DNA of 64,000 nt, from NCBI GenBank assembly GCA_016932715.1, contig JAFGCG010000090.1, forward strand, positions 48,040 to 112,039, in the 5' to 3' direction. This document shows, piece after piece, positions 33,829 to 43,665 of this stretch (its first letter is position 1; the number at the start of each line of letters is the position of its first letter). The notes beneath the pieces were generated by a model. The model searched no databases and was not told where the DNA came from. It saw nothing but the letters and a program-made list of their open reading frames with translations. Made by a program: the position numbers and the translations under genes. Origin of the DNA: Anaerolineales bacterium. GTDB lineage: Bacteria; Chloroflexota; Anaerolineae; Anaerolineales; Villigracilaceae.

Positions 33829-35375
33829 AGTCGCAACCTGATGATCATCCTCAGTTGCTGGCGCAGCCAATCGACGATATCCTGATTCTCGATCAGGGAA
33901 CGCAGGCGCTGAGCTTTTTCGCGTCGTTCTTCTGCCGGCATGATCAGCGCCTGATGCATCGCCTCGGCTGTGCCATAGACATCCAGAGGGGCAATGACCA
34001 GGACCCCCGGCTCGAGCTGCTGGTAGGCGCCTGTCCGTTCGGACAGGACCAGCACGCCATCCCGGCGATTGACGATCGGTCCTTCCTTGGCGACCAGATT
34101 CATGCCGTCGGCAATGGAATTTACCAGCAGCAAATCGTAGATCTGCAGGGCTGCCACAGCGCGCGGATAGTTCTCGTCCACCAAGATGCGGATCGGCTCC
34201 CAATCATTGCCGCCGTATTTGGCATTTATCCTTCCGGCGATGCCCATGACTTCATCCAGATAACTTCCATATTCGCTTACCCCCAGGCGGGAAGGCACAA
34301 GCAGCGCTACGAACTTAACGTTGCCGCGATGTTCGGGGTAAAGTTCGAGCATTTCACCGAATGCCTGGAAGCCGCGGACAATGTTCTTGCTCGGCTCGAT
34401 GCGGTCGATGCGCAGCAGGATCTGCCAGTCGCCATGCGACTGTAACAGCTGCTCGCGATACGAGTTCACTTCCTCCGTTTCAGCCAATTGCCTGAGACCG
34501 TTCACATCGATCGAAATCGGGAAGTCCTGGATGTAGGTGGAGTGGTTGCGAAACCAGACCCTGCCTTGTCTGTAATTGACATGCGCGCCCGGCAAATGAG
34601 ATTCACATGTCCGGATGAAATTCAGCCCATCCTCACGCGTCTGGAAACCGAGCAGGTCCACAGCGCATAATCCTTCCAGGATGGCCCGCCGCATTTTTAC
34701 CGGCAGGAAGCCCCAATCCTCCGCGCCGGGCCAGGGGATGTGCACAAAATGCGTGAGGGTATATCTGGCTTTGGGACGGAATTTGTACCGAATGAAATTA
34801 GGCGCCAGATAAAGGTGATAATCCTGCAGCATGACCAGGGCCGATTGCGGCGTATTCGTGCTCTGTTGCGCACTCGCGATCTGCCGGGCAATCGCTTCTG
34901 CAAAAAGCATATTGACAGCTACATACCCATTTTCCCAATGGTCCCAAACTGCCTGATCGATGGTGGGCTCCCGGAAAATGTCCCACATCGAATGTTGCAG
35001 GAACCACAGCAATGGATTGGCAATCACGTGATAATAGCCTTCATAGGATTCCTCTGAGGGTGTCAGAAATTGCATCCAGACTTGTGCGTCGCTTTCTCCA
35101 AGCGGTACGACTCCTCTCCCCCAGGCGTTATCCTCCGGCGTTTGGGCACAGGCAATCCAGCGCGCTTCAGCATGCTGGATCACTCCGGCAAGCGCGGTCA
35201 CCAAGCCTCCACTGCCCCGCTGATATTCCAGGTCGCCGCTTTCATTTTTGTGGAGGCTGACCGGTCCGCGATTGGAAGCGATGATCAATGTCTTTTGCGC
35301 CAGGAGATTTTGAATCAGAGAATCGGGATCTTCATCATCGCTGGCTGCATTGGCAGGCTGGAGATTCGGTTTCAT
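33825..35375 (-). CDS. otsA: alpha,alpha-trehalose-phosphate synthase (GT20)
   Basis: A 516-aa GT20 enzyme that joins UDP-glucose and glucose-6-phosphate to form trehalose-6-phosphate. Visible motifs are IASNRGPVSL and YQRGSGGLVTAL near the N-terminus, LQDYHLYLAPN and FVHIPWPGAEDW in the active-site region, RIDRIEPSKN near 310, and VNSIADGMNLVAKE for donor binding. I use the ATG at 35375, preceded by GGAGGAACGGGAG; it overlaps the stop of a 40-codon leader ORF as ATGA. The N-terminal ~30 residues are a non-conserved acidic extension. Confidence 0.92.
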   Translation of the reverse strand: MKPNLQPANAASDDEDPDSLIQNLLAQKTLIIASNRGPVSLHKNESGDLEYQRGSGGLVTALAGVIQHAEARWIACAQTPEDNAWGRGVVPLGESDAQVWMQFLTPSEESYEGYYHVIANPLLWFLQHSMWDIFREPTIDQAVWDHWENGYVAVNMLFAEAIARQIASAQQSTNTPQSALVMLQDYHLYLAPNFIRYKFRPKARYTLTHFVHIPWPGAEDWGFLPVKMRRAILEGLCAVDLLGFQTREDGLNFIRTCESHLPGAHVNYRQGRVWFRNHSTYIQDFPISIDVNGLRQLAETEEVNSYREQLLQSHGDWQILLRIDRIEPSKNIVRGFQAFGEMLELYPEHRGNVKFVALLVPSRLGVSEYGSYLDEVMGIAGRINAKYGGNDWEPIRILVDENYPRAVAALQIYDLLLVNSIADGMNLVAKEGPIVNRRDGVLVLSERTGAYQQLEPGVLVIAPLDVYGTAEAMHQALIMPAEERREKAQRLRSLIENQDIVDWLRQQLRMIIRLRL

Positions 35376-35494
35376 ATCTCCCGTTCCTCCATGCGGCGCT
35401 TCCATGATCCAACCGGGAAAATATTGATTGACACGGGTCGAGAGCCCGGCACGGCTGGGCAGACCCGTATTCCGATCGTTATTTTTCTGTTCAT
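35372..35494 (-). CDS. 40-codon leader ORF coupled to otsA
   Basis: An ORF too short for the track starts at ATG 35494 after AGGAGGAAC and ends in TGA that overlaps the otsA ATG (ATGA). It encodes a basic 40-residue peptide ending in EEREI and containing VCPAVPGSRPVS. The good ribosome site, the exact overlap and the same coupling style as downstream junctions suggest that it is translated. It could regulate otsA by coupling. No homologue is known to me. Confidence 0.5.
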   Translation of the reverse strand: MNRKITIGIRVCPAVPGSRPVSINIFPVGSWKRRMEEREI

Positions 35495-35614
35495 GTTCCT
35501 CCTAAAGATGTTCGATCAGGGAGGGGATGTGATATGACGGCAGTGACGCTCCCTCCTCAGCAGAAGCCAGGGTAAACCGGGCAACCTGACATCACAGTAA
35601 TTCTACCCGCTTTC

Positions 35615-35631
35615 AACGATGTATAATCGTT
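35615..35631 (+). promoter_or_regulatory. -10 box within an inverted repeat at the LAL regulator start
   Basis: TATAAT at 35622-35627 is flanked by AACGAT (35615-35620) and ATCGTT (35626-35631). The box overlaps the ORF-track start (35619), so transcription probably starts at or next to the ATG at 35634. The repeat could be an operator for autoregulation. Confidence 0.45.
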
Positions 35632-35633
35632 TT

Positions 35634-38297
35634 ATGCTCCCATTGCTGCGTACCAAGATTTCCATCCCTGCACCGAGGTCGAACCGGGTGGAGCGGACTC
35701 GTCTGATGGAACGGATCGATGCCGGGATGCAGCGCGCGCTGACACTGGTGGTAGCGCCCGCCGGCTTTGGAAAAACAACCCTGATCGCGGATTGGGCGCG
35801 GACCACCTCCATGCCTGTCACCTGGCTTTCGCTCGAACGTACCGATCACACCCTCGACCGGTTTCTCTCCTATCTTGTCGGCGCGCTTCAACAACTATCT
35901 CCGAAAATGGGGCAGACCGCTCTTGCCATGCTGCACAGTGGACAGACTGTGACCGGGGAAGCAATCCTGTTTTCCTTGATTAATGACTTGAGCGAGATCT
36001 CACAAGACTTCGCTATTATTCTCGATGACTATCATCATGTAGATGGAAGCGAGGTCGATGGCGTTATTCAATCATTGCTCGAACATCATCCCGAGCAGAT
36101 GCACCTCGCCATCGTCACGCGCAGCCTGCCGGGACTTTCGCTTGCGCGCCTGCGCGCCCTCGATGAGGTAGTCGAAATCGAGGCAGCGGACCTGCGCTTC
36201 AACGAGGCTGAGGTTCGATCCTTTCTGGAGCAGATGGGCGCGTCCCTCACGCCGGAACAACTTGCACACTTGGACCAATCCACGGAGGGCTGGGCGGTGG
36301 GATTGCAGCTCGCGGGTCTTGCCCTGGCGCGCCAGCCTTTCGATTGGAACATCCCTGCCGGGCAGGCGCACATCTTCGATTATCTGGCTGAAGAAATCCT
36401 GAGCCGCCAGCCGCCCGAAGTGCAGGAGTTCCTGAAGATCTCGGCGCTGTTCGACCGCTTCTCTGCCGCAGCGATTGATTACATCTCACACCATACAGAC
36501 TGCATCTTCACGCAAACGGTCCCCGACATCCTCGCGCACATCGAACGCGCCAACCTCTTTCTCGTCCCGCTCGATTCGTCAGGGATATGGTTTCGCTATC
36601 ATGCCTTGTTTGCCGAGTTCCTGCGCCGTCAGCTTCCACCGAAGCGAACTGAACAATACTGTGATGCCGCCAGTCACTGGTTCGAAGAGAACCACCTGCT
36701 GGACGAAGCCATCCATTATGCCACGCACGGCGCCGACTACGCGCGCGCCGTCAACCTGCTCGAAGATCATTACGTCGACATCGTTCAGCGCGGCGAACAG
36801 TCCGCCTTGCTGGAATGGCTCTCGACCCTGCCGCCGGAATGGATGGAAGGGCGTCCGCGCTTGTGGCTGGCGAAGGGCTGGAGCAGAATCATCTCGCTCA
36901 ACTCTGCCGAGGCGGAGGCGTGCGCGGCAAAAGCCGAGGCGCTGATCCCGGCCGATGAAACGGGAGACAGGCTGAGGGGCGAAGTGAAGTCCCTGCTCAT
37001 CCTGGCGGGCATCTTTGCCGGCAAAGTTGCCGCGGCGGACGAGATCTCCGACGCCTTCGTCCTGCTTGCCGAAAAGGATGATTTCCTGCACAGCCTCCTG
37101 CACTTCAATCTGGGTCTGCATCATGTGATGCTCGGTAATACCAGCCAGGCACTGGATGCCTTCGCCGAAACCCTGCGTCTGACAAAAAACGTCAATAATC
37201 CACTGATGTCCATTATTGCCCAGGTGCAAATGGGGGAAGTCCGTCAGATGCGCGGCGCGCTCGGGCTGGCGGAACGCGTCTTCCAGCAGTTGATCCACTA
37301 CACACGTGAAACGCTCGGTGAACATACCTTTTTGCTCGGTATGCCGTTCATCAGTTACGCTGACCTGCTGCGCGAACAAAACCGTTTCGACGAGGCGATC
37401 CGCTATGCCGAGCAGGGCATCGCCTATTGTCAGGTCTGGCAGCCCGTTGCCAGCATGGACGGCCAGATCGCTCTTGCCCGCATCAGCGCCGCGCAGGGTC
37501 GCTGGGAGGAAGCCTTTGCCCGCCTGGAACGTGCCATGCAGGTTGCCGAAAACAGTATCTCTGTGCTCGACGATACCTTCATTGCCATCCAACAGATCCG
37601 CCTGATGCTTCTGCGCGGCGACTTGCCCAAAGCCCGGCATCTGATCAAGGTCTATGATCTGGAAAAAATGCTCGATGGGATGTGTTTTCATCTGCGCGAG
37701 ATGGCGCAGTTGGTGCTGTTACGTGCGGATGTGCAGGCGCTTCTCGCTGACCCTCAGTCTGCTCCTGTTGTCCTCGAGGCTTTATCCAGGCTGATCGCGG
37801 AAGCTGAACGCCGCGAGCGCGTGACGCCCGTGATCGAAGCCTCCATCCTGCGTGCGTATGCCTGTCATGCTGTTGCAGAACATGCCCGCGCCATCGAGAG
37901 CTTATCTCATGCTCTGATTCTTGGCGCACAATGCGGATATGTTCGAATCTTTGCGGACGAAGGCAAGCTGCTCCTGCACTTGCTCGAGCAATGTCATGGC
38001 CAGATCCATGCCCCGCGCGCTTATGTGGAAAACATCCTGAAGATCCTCCGGCGCGAAGCCGTCGAGCCTGAACCTGTCACTTTGCCTAAAACCGAAGGGC
38101 TGATCCCGCTGACCCGCCGCGAGCTCGATATCCTGCAGCTGCTTGCCGCGGGGAAGAGCAACCAGGAGATCGCGGAGGAGCGCGTGCTGACGTTGAACAC
38201 CGTCAAGAAACATGTAGGAAACATCCTGTCCAAGATGGGGGTTGCCAATCGCACCCAGGCGGTCATGCTGGCGAAGAAATTGGGGTGGGTGGAATAG
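35634..38297 (+). CDS. LAL-type LuxR-family regulator (MalT-like)
   Basis: An 887-aa regulator with the MalT/LAL layout: an N-terminal STAND NTPase ([17 protein letters not shown] near 40, IILDDYHHV near 130, ALVT-like IVTRSLPG), a long TPR-like helical sensor region (~350-800), and a C-terminal LuxR helix-turn-helix ([37 protein letters not shown]). Such proteins bind an inducer, oligomerise with ATP and activate transcription. It diverges from the trehalose operon across ~140 bp, so control of trehalose genes is plausible. The start at 35634 matches the family N-terminus ([12 protein letters not shown]). Confidence 0.9.
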   Translation: MLPLLRTKISIPAPRSNRVERTRLMERIDAGMQRALTLVVAPAGFGKTTLIADWARTTSMPVTWLSLERTDHTLDRFLSYLVGALQQLSPKMGQTALAMLHSGQTVTGEAILFSLINDLSEISQDFAIILDDYHHVDGSEVDGVIQSLLEHHPEQMHLAIVTRSLPGLSLARLRALDEVVEIEAADLRFNEAEVRSFLEQMGASLTPEQLAHLDQSTEGWAVGLQLAGLALARQPFDWNIPAGQAHIFDYLAEEILSRQPPEVQEFLKISALFDRFSAAAIDYISHHTDCIFTQTVPDILAHIERANLFLVPLDSSGIWFRYHALFAEFLRRQLPPKRTEQYCDAASHWFEENHLLDEAIHYATHGADYARAVNLLEDHYVDIVQRGEQSALLEWLSTLPPEWMEGRPRLWLAKGWSRIISLNSAEAEACAAKAEALIPADETGDRLRGEVKSLLILAGIFAGKVAAADEISDAFVLLAEKDDFLHSLLHFNLGLHHVMLGNTSQALDAFAETLRLTKNVNNPLMSIIAQVQMGEVRQMRGALGLAERVFQQLIHYTRETLGEHTFLLGMPFISYADLLREQNRFDEAIRYAEQGIAYCQVWQPVASMDGQIALARISAAQGRWEEAFARLERAMQVAENSISVLDDTFIAIQQIRLMLLRGDLPKARHLIKVYDLEKMLDGMCFHLREMAQLVLLRADVQALLADPQSAPVVLEALSRLIAEAERRERVTPVIEASILRAYACHAVAEHARAIESLSHALILGAQCGYVRIFADEGKLLLHLLEQCHGQIHAPRAYVENILKILRREAVEPEPVTLPKTEGLIPLTRRELDILQLLAAGKSNQEIAEERVLTLNTVKKHVGNILSKMGVANRTQAVMLAKKLGWVE

Positions 38298-38302
38298 AAG
38301 TA

Positions 38303-38345
38303 AGATGTCGTGGCGCCAAAGGCGTCACTCCTCGCAACGACATCT
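38303..38345. repeat. REP-like inverted repeat
   Basis: AGATGTCGT and ACGACATCT (9 bp, perfect) enclose a smaller GGCGCC/GGCGTC hairpin, 6 bp after the LAL stop codon. The motif resembles the widespread TTGCGAGGAG-type dispersed repeat. Confidence 0.6.
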
Positions 38346-38394
38346 CTGGAATAAAAATACCTCTTTTCTACTCCTTTTGAGCGCCGACAAACTG

Positions 38395-38445
38395 CTCCCC
38401 GGAAGGTATCCTAAGCTAAAAGATACATCCGGGGAGTTCGTTTTG
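38395..38445 (+). terminator. terminator between the LAL regulator and the ABC exporter
   Basis: CTCCCCGGA pairs with TCCGGGGAG, with GTATC/GATAC inside, followed by TTCGTTTTG. Confidence 0.8.
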
Positions 38446-38447
38446 TG

Positions 38448-38517
38448 AACCGTAAAGTACGCGAAGGTCGCAAAGAAACCTTTAAAAAGCTTCGCGCCCT
38501 TAGCGTGCTTCGCGGTT
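38448..38517. repeat. long inverted repeat upstream of the ABC ATPase
   Basis: The left arm (AACCGTAAAGTACGCGAAGG) is mirrored imperfectly by the right arm (CCTTAGCGTGCTTCGCGGTT) with a central AAACC/TTT stretch. It belongs to the CGCGAAGG-type dispersed repeats. It supplies a spurious N-terminal extension to the ABC ATPase in the ORF track. Confidence 0.6.
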
Positions 38518-38540
38518 CAAATCTCCCCGAAAGGAGCCTC

Positions 38541-39257
38541 ATGACCATTTCCAATCCGTCCCTGCTCATCGACCTCAACGCCGTCACCAAAGCCTATCAA
38601 ACCGACGCGGGCTTCTTCATGGCATTGAAGAGCATCGACTTGCACATCAACGCGGGGGAGTTCGTGGCGATCGTTGGCAAGTCGGGCAGCGGCAAGACGA
38701 CTCTCATCAACATGATTACGGGGCTGGATCGTCCCACCGATGGCGAGATCCTCGTCGGCGGGGAGAAGGTTGAGAAGCTTGGCGAGAACCAGCTTGCCAT
38801 CTGGCGCGGGCGCACCATCGGGGTGGTCTTTCAATTTTTTCAACTGCTTCCGACGCTGACCACGCTCGAAAACGTGATGCTCCCCATGGATTTCTGCGCC
38901 ACACCTGCCTTTAGTGAACGCCGTGACCGCGCCATGGAATTGCTCCGCCTGATGGAGATCGAAGATCAGGCCAGCAAACTCCCCGCCAAACTTTCCGGCG
39001 GGCAGCAGCAGCGCGTTGCGATCGCGCGTGCCCTCGCCACCGATCCGCCTATCCTGGCCGCCGACGAACCTACCGGCAACCTCGACTCGAGAACCGCTGC
39101 GGCGGTCTTCTCCCTCTTCGAGCGCCTGATCAGCCTCGGTAAGACGGTCCTGATGGTGACTCACGATCCCGACCTTGCGCGCCGTGCGGGACGCCAGCTC
39201 CATATCGCGGACGGGGTGATCGTGGATGATGTGGAAGGTAGACAAGTATACAAGTAG
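38541..39257 (+). CDS. ABC transporter ATP-binding protein (MacB/LolD type)
   Basis: A 238-aa ABC ATPase: Walker [12 protein letters not shown]-loop [12 protein letters not shown], signature [15 protein letters not shown], Walker [16 protein letters not shown]-loop VTHD. The subgroup is the LolD/MacB/FtsE type that partners FtsX-like permeases. The ATG at 38541 has a GAAAGGAG ribosome site; the GTG start in the ORF track lies in repeat DNA. The final codons and stop fall in a second repeat. It works with the permease and adaptor encoded next, as a mechanotransmitting exporter or lipoprotein/antibiotic extrusion system. Confidence 0.92.
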   Translation: MTISNPSLLIDLNAVTKAYQTDAGFFMALKSIDLHINAGEFVAIVGKSGSGKTTLINMITGLDRPTDGEILVGGEKVEKLGENQLAIWRGRTIGVVFQFFQLLPTLTTLENVMLPMDFCATPAFSERRDRAMELLRLMEIEDQASKLPAKLSGGQQQRVAIARALATDPPILAADEPTGNLDSRTAAAVFSLFERLISLGKTVLMVTHDPDLARRAGRQLHIADGVIVDDVEGRQVYK

Positions 39258-39300
39258 ACAGGTAATGCAATCACTTGTGTACTTGTTTACCTGTCTACTT
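39252..39300. repeat. inverted repeat overlapping the ABC ATPase stop
   Basis: AAGTAGACAGGTAA (39252-39265) and TTACCTGTCTACTT (39287-39300) are perfectly inverted. The TAG stop codon at 39255 is inside the left arm, and related ACAAGTA words repeat around it. Confidence 0.65.
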
Positions 39301-39319
39301 ATTTACCTGAAAGGAAACC

Positions 39320-41710
39320 ATGACCCGCTGGAAAAAAGTTTACCGTGATCTGTGGATCAACCGCTCGCGCACGATATTAGTCATTCTCTCGATCGCCGCA
39401 GGCGTGTTTGCAATTGGCATGATCGTTTCCACCCAGCAGGCGCTGACCGCCTCCCTTGCCGAGCAATACGCGGACATCCACCCCGCGGACATCATCCTCG
39501 AGACCGAACCGCAGCTCGATGACGACTTCGTCACTTCCATGCGCCACATGCGCGGCGTGGACGAAGCCGAAGGACGGCGTTCCCTTGCCTTGAGGATTTC
39601 TCTCGACGGCAACGGCGACACTTGGCGCGACCTGACGTTTTATGCGATCCCGGATTATGACGATCAGCGTTTGCTCCGTGTCCGGGAACAAAGCGGAAAC
39701 TGGCCGCCCGAGAAAAGGGAAGTCCTGCTCGAGCGCGCCACCGCCGCCTACCTTGGGCTGGGTCCCGGCGACGAAATCCTGGTCAAGACCTCGCAGGGCA
39801 AAAAATATACCTTGCGCGTGGCAGGCATCGCGCATGACCTGTATCGAGTCCCGCCGGTGATCGAAGGCTGGGTCTATGGCTACGTCAGCATGGATACGAT
39901 CCGCTGGATGGGACAGCCCGAAGGCTACAACCAGCTCTATCTGGATGCCAGCGCCACTTCCGATGCAGAGATCCGCGCACTGGCGAATGAAGCCGAAGAC
40001 CGCATCGAAGGGGAAGGGTTGCCGGTCTATCAAAAGACCATGCCCGACCAGGGCGTCCATCCGATGAATTTCATCATCGAAACCATGTTGATCCTGCTTG
40101 GGATCATCGCGGCTCTCGCCATGTTCCTGAGCGGACTGCTCGTGGTCAACATCATCTCCGCCCTGATCGCCCAGCAGGAAAAACAGATCGGCATCATGAA
40201 AGCGATCGGGGCGCGTTCCTGGCAAATTATCGGTTTGTATTTTGGAATGGTACTGGTCCTCGGACTCGCTGCCTGCCTGCTTGCCATTCCGTTCAGTAAG
40301 CTGGGCGCAAACGCCCTGGCGCAGTTTGTCGCGGAACTGATCAACTTCAATCCGCCCCGGGTGGAATACACCCTGTCAGCTTTGCTGGTCCAGTTCGGGG
40401 TTGGCTTGATCGTTCCGCTGATCGCTGCCGCCCCGTCCATTCTCAACGGGACCAGGGTCTCACCGGCGCGCGTCCTCAGTGAATATGGGATCAGTCAGGT
40501 CTGGCGCGGCGCGGGTTTCATGGACGCCATCCTCCAGCGCTTCCCGCGCTTCACCCGCGACCTGTTGTTTGCACTGCGCAATCCCTTCCGCAAGCGCGGA
40601 CGGTTGATCCTCTCGCTGGTCACGCTCACGTTTGCCGGTGCGATCTTTATGGGCATCGTCAACCTGCGAGCCTCGCTCAACGGCTCGCTCGACCAGATGC
40701 TGGACTTCTGGAACTACGACGCCTGGCTGGTCGTGGACGGACATGTTCCGGCGCAGAAACTGGTCAATGTCGCGGAATCCGTTCCCGGCGTCGGTCGATC
40801 GGAAGCCTGGGGATTCACGATTGGTCGTTATGTCCGTCCGGATGGTTCCGAGAGCGACAATCTTTACCTGCTGGCTCCTCCTGCCGGAAGCGATCTTCTC
40901 GATCCGCCCGTCGTCGAAGGGCATCCGCTTCAACCCGGTGATGTCAATTCGATTCTCGTCAGCCCGGGTCTGCTCGCCAATGAACCGACCATTGAACTTG
41001 GCGGTCCTGTCACTGTCAAGATCGAAGGCCGCGAAGAGACTTATCGCGTCGTGGGTGTCATGCAGATGATGGGCAACAGCACCATTGGCTACTTCACGGT
41101 GATGGACTACGCCGCCTATACCCGCCATGTGCGCGAACCCAACCGCTCCAATGCGATTGTCTTCACCATCCAGGCGCGCGACGTTGAAACCCAGCGTCAG
41201 ATCGCCAGCGCCGTCGAAAAGCAGTATGACCGCTCCGGCATCCGCGTGCTCTCGAACTTTCTCATCAGCGAGGAGCGCGAGGAAATCGACGCCGCCTTTG
41301 CCATCATCGTCGCCCTGCTCATGGTCATGACGGTTGTGCTCGCTACCGTCGGCGGGCTGGGCTTGATGGGGACGATGAGTCTCAACGTCATCGAACGCAC
41401 CCGCGAGATCGGCGTGATGCGCGCCTTTGGCGCCTCCAGCGCAGCAGTGTTCCGGATTGTCATCGTCGAGGGTCTTTTGATCGGCATGATGAGCTGGATC
41501 CTGGCGATCGGCTTTTCCATACCCATCAGCATGCTGCTTGCCCGCGAAATTGGGCTCTCGTTCATGGACTACCCGGTCCCGGCCTCCTTTTCGATGGGCG
41601 GGATCCTCGCCTGGGCACTGCTCGTCGTCGTGATCGCGATCGTTGCCAGTTTCCTGCCGGCTCTGCGCGCCGTCCGCCTGACCGTGACGCAAGTGCTGGC
41701 ATACGAATAA
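39320..41710 (+). CDS. ABC transporter permease with two FtsX/MacB-type units
   Basis: A 796-aa permease. An N-terminal membrane helix (ILVILSIAAGVFAIGMIV) is followed by an extracytoplasmic MacB-like domain. Three further helices lie at ~250-385 (LILLGIIAALAMFLSGLLVV). A second copy follows: helix at ~430, periplasmic domain, and three helices at ~660-790 (IIVALLMVMTVVLATVGGLGL, ending LPALRAVRLTVTQVLAYE). This is the fused eight-helix form of the type VII ABC permease. A GAAAGGAAACC ribosome site precedes the ATG. It pairs with the ATPase upstream and the adaptor downstream. Confidence 0.9.
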   Translation: MTRWKKVYRDLWINRSRTILVILSIAAGVFAIGMIVSTQQALTASLAEQYADIHPADIILETEPQLDDDFVTSMRHMRGVDEAEGRRSLALRISLDGNGDTWRDLTFYAIPDYDDQRLLRVREQSGNWPPEKREVLLERATAAYLGLGPGDEILVKTSQGKKYTLRVAGIAHDLYRVPPVIEGWVYGYVSMDTIRWMGQPEGYNQLYLDASATSDAEIRALANEAEDRIEGEGLPVYQKTMPDQGVHPMNFIIETMLILLGIIAALAMFLSGLLVVNIISALIAQQEKQIGIMKAIGARSWQIIGLYFGMVLVLGLAACLLAIPFSKLGANALAQFVAELINFNPPRVEYTLSALLVQFGVGLIVPLIAAAPSILNGTRVSPARVLSEYGISQVWRGAGFMDAILQRFPRFTRDLLFALRNPFRKRGRLILSLVTLTFAGAIFMGIVNLRASLNGSLDQMLDFWNYDAWLVVDGHVPAQKLVNVAESVPGVGRSEAWGFTIGRYVRPDGSESDNLYLLAPPAGSDLLDPPVVEGHPLQPGDVNSILVSPGLLANEPTIELGGPVTVKIEGREETYRVVGVMQMMGNSTIGYFTVMDYAAYTRHVREPNRSNAIVFTIQARDVETQRQIASAVEKQYDRSGIRVLSNFLISEEREEIDAAFAIIVALLMVMTVVLATVGGLGLMGTMSLNVIERTREIGVMRAFGASSAAVFRIVIVEGLLIGMMSWILAIGFSIPISMLLAREIGLSFMDYPVPASFSMGGILAWALLVVVIAIVASFLPALRAVRLTVTQVLAYE

Positions 41711-41752
41711 ATTCGTTGCGCAAGATGCCATCTTGCCCACAAGGAGCTTAAT

Positions 41753-42841
41753 ATGAAAACCAAACTCTTCTCCATCCTCCTCCTGCTTGCCCTCTTCGCG
41801 GCTGCCTGTGGCACGGCGAACACTCCTGCGCCAACCGCGGAACCGGAAGCGGATCCAGCCAGCCGCTCCGTCGCCACCGCCGAAGGGACGTTGCTGCCGG
41901 CTCCGTCTGTGGAACTCGCCTTCGCTCAGGGCGGTGTGGTTTCGGAAATCCTTGCCCAGCCTGGTGAGACTCTTGCCGCTGGCGATGTGATTGCCCGACT
42001 GATCGGACTCGAGACCGTGCAGGCGGAACTCGCCGCCGCCCAACTGGAGCTGGCAAGTGCCAGAAAAGCCTTGAACGATCTGCAAAACGCGGGTGACGCC
42101 GAACTGGCTCAGACCGTCATCGATCTGAAGGATGCCAGGGAGGAATACGACAAGGCTGTCGATTATTTGGATTACCTCCTGGATGCAAAGAAAGTGCCTC
42201 AAACCGAGACTCGCCGGGTCCTGATGCAAAGCTGGAAAGGCTATTTCTATGTGACCAAGACGAAACATTTCAAAGGTCCTGCGCCCCAGGATTGGATCAT
42301 CGAAGCCGAAAATGACCTGGCTCTGGATAAGGCGCGAATGGAAGAACTCCAGCGCGCCTACGATCGCCTGAAAGGCGGTGTGGATGCTGAGCAGCTGCTC
42401 GTGTTGGAAGCCCGGCTGAACGCGGCGCATGCCAACGTCGCGGCGGCTGAAGCCGCGATCGAACTGTACGAGCTGCGCGCGCCCTTCGATGGTGTCCTGC
42501 TCAGCCTCGACCTGACGGTTGGCGAATCGGTCGCGCCGACGCTGCCCATCGCCTTCCTGGCTGACACGTCTCTCTGGACAGTGGAGACCAAAGACCTCGC
42601 TGAGATCGACGTCGCGAACGTTGCCCTCGGCGACCAGGCTGCCGTCCAACTGGATGCCTTTCCCGGAGAGGAATTCAAAGGTACGGTGACGGAGATCGAT
42701 CCTGTTGGGCGTGAGTACCTGGGTGACATGACCTACAAAGTCACCATCACATTGGATGATGCGGATCCGCGCTTCCTGTGGAACATGACCGCAACTGTGA
42801 ATATCGACGTAGACCCGGAGACATTTGAAATCAGCCAGTAA
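41753..42841 (+). CDS. periplasmic adaptor lipoprotein (HlyD/RND-MFP family)
   Basis: A 362-aa lipoprotein with lipobox AAAC, Cys at ~20. A biotinyl-lipoyl-like half (VELAFAQGGVVSEILAQPGETLAAGDVIARL) is followed by a long coiled-coil hairpin (~90-235), the second lipoyl half (IELYELRAPFDGVLLSLDLTVGESV) and a beta-barrel domain (VALGDQAAVQLDAFPGEEFKGTV). Membrane-fusion proteins of this family connect MacB-type permeases to the outside. The ATG follows AAGGAG. A perfect terminator hairpin closes the operon. Confidence 0.88.
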   Translation: MKTKLFSILLLLALFAAACGTANTPAPTAEPEADPASRSVATAEGTLLPAPSVELAFAQGGVVSEILAQPGETLAAGDVIARLIGLETVQAELAAAQLELASARKALNDLQNAGDAELAQTVIDLKDAREEYDKAVDYLDYLLDAKKVPQTETRRVLMQSWKGYFYVTKTKHFKGPAPQDWIIEAENDLALDKARMEELQRAYDRLKGGVDAEQLLVLEARLNAAHANVAAAEAAIELYELRAPFDGVLLSLDLTVGESVAPTLPIAFLADTSLWTVETKDLAEIDVANVALGDQAAVQLDAFPGEEFKGTVTEIDPVGREYLGDMTYKVTITLDDADPRFLWNMTATVNIDVDPETFEISQ

Positions 42842-42873
42842 AGCATCGTGCAGGGGTTTCCCGATATAACAGG

Positions 42874-42908
42874 AACACTCACGGACGTTCCTAACGTCCG
42901 TGAGTGTT
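42874..42908. terminator. terminator between converging genes
   Basis: AACACTCACGGACGTT, CCT and AACGTCCGTGAGTGTT form a perfect 16-bp stem. It probably serves the exporter operon and the converging methyltransferase-like gene; the T-tract is weak on the plus strand. Confidence 0.75.
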
Positions 42909-42954
42909 CTGTGGTTTTGGACTGAGTCTGTGGGCGTGGTTGTTCAGTTCCCTG

Positions 42955-43665
42955 TCACCAGATGCCAGGGACCAGGCGGTACCGAACCTGTTGTGCGTAC
43001 TCTGCGTAGCCGGGGAGTTCGGCAGTCAGCATGCGGTCTTCATAAACGGTCCGAATGACCATCATCAACCCCGCCAGGAACCCGGGGAGGGTCGCCCACC
43101 ACGATTCGAGCATCAGTCCTGTCGTGACCCAGAGCAGGAACGCGCCGGAGTAGGCGGGATGTCGAATGAAGCGGTAGGGTCCCGTGCTGGCAACTTTCTG
43201 AGCGCGCTCTGTCTGCAGGCGCGACTCGGAGGAAAAGAATGGATTCGAATTGATCGCCCAGCCGGCCAGGCTGTTTCCCAGCAGATAAATAACATAAGCC
43301 GCGACGATCAACACGGTTGGCAGTTCGCCCGACCAGCGGAAGCGGCCTCCATCCAGGCCGGCAACAATGAATGTGCCAAATGCGAACAGGAAGTAGATCG
43401 GCAAAATGATTCGATCGTAGCGCTGTGTGTTTTTGTGGCGGGTAGCGCGTTCGACCAGCAGATCAGGATCGCGCCAGCGCAAAAGGATGAGAAAGACCAG
43501 CTTCGGCACGATCCAGGCTGTGACGAAGCTCCACCCCAGAGTCCAGTCGAGCCGGCCCGCTCCTGCGAAGAGGAGTACCATGCTCAGGAGCAGCGCGACA
43601 AGGAAACTGGCAAGCATTCTCAACGCGGCTTGATTTGGCGTGATCGGTGTGGTTTCATTTGACAT
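42955..43665 (-). CDS. isoprenylcysteine carboxyl methyltransferase-like membrane protein
   Basis: A 236-aa membrane protein with ~5 helices. The C-terminal part has the ICMT/NnrU/PEMT signature: KVASTGPYRFIRHPAYSGAFLLW near 155, and YEDRMLTAELPGYAEYAQQV near 205, the cofactor-binding loop of this methyltransferase family. Bacterial substrates are mostly unknown. The ATG at 43665 (MSNETTP) is chosen over the ORF-track start. A minus-strand TATAAT at 43781-43776 is a good -10 for a ~110-nt leader. Confidence 0.82.
   Translation of the reverse strand: MSNETTPITPNQAALRMLASFLVALLLSMVLLFAGAGRLDWTLGWSFVTAWIVPKLVFLILLRWRDPDLLVERATRHKNTQRYDRIILPIYFLFAFGTFIVAGLDGGRFRWSGELPTVLIVAAYVIYLLGNSLAGWAINSNPFFSSESRLQTERAQKVASTGPYRFIRHPAYSGAFLLWVTTGLMLESWWATLPGFLAGLMMVIRTVYEDRMLTAELPGYAEYAQQVRYRLVPGIW

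Noticed and set aside
36579-37691. 370-aa minus-strand ORF opposite the LAL regulator
   Set aside because: Shadow of a well-supported coding frame, no motif.
38445-38540. N-terminal 32-residue extension of the ABC ATPase from a GTG
   Set aside because: It is translated from an inverted repeat; the ATG at 38541 has a good ribosome site and fits the family.
40460-42649. 729-aa minus-strand ORF opposite the ABC permease and adaptor
   Set aside because: It lies antisense to two genes with clear domains, and its composition is repeat-like Gly/Asp/His-rich with no motif. It is a G+C-driven shadow frame.
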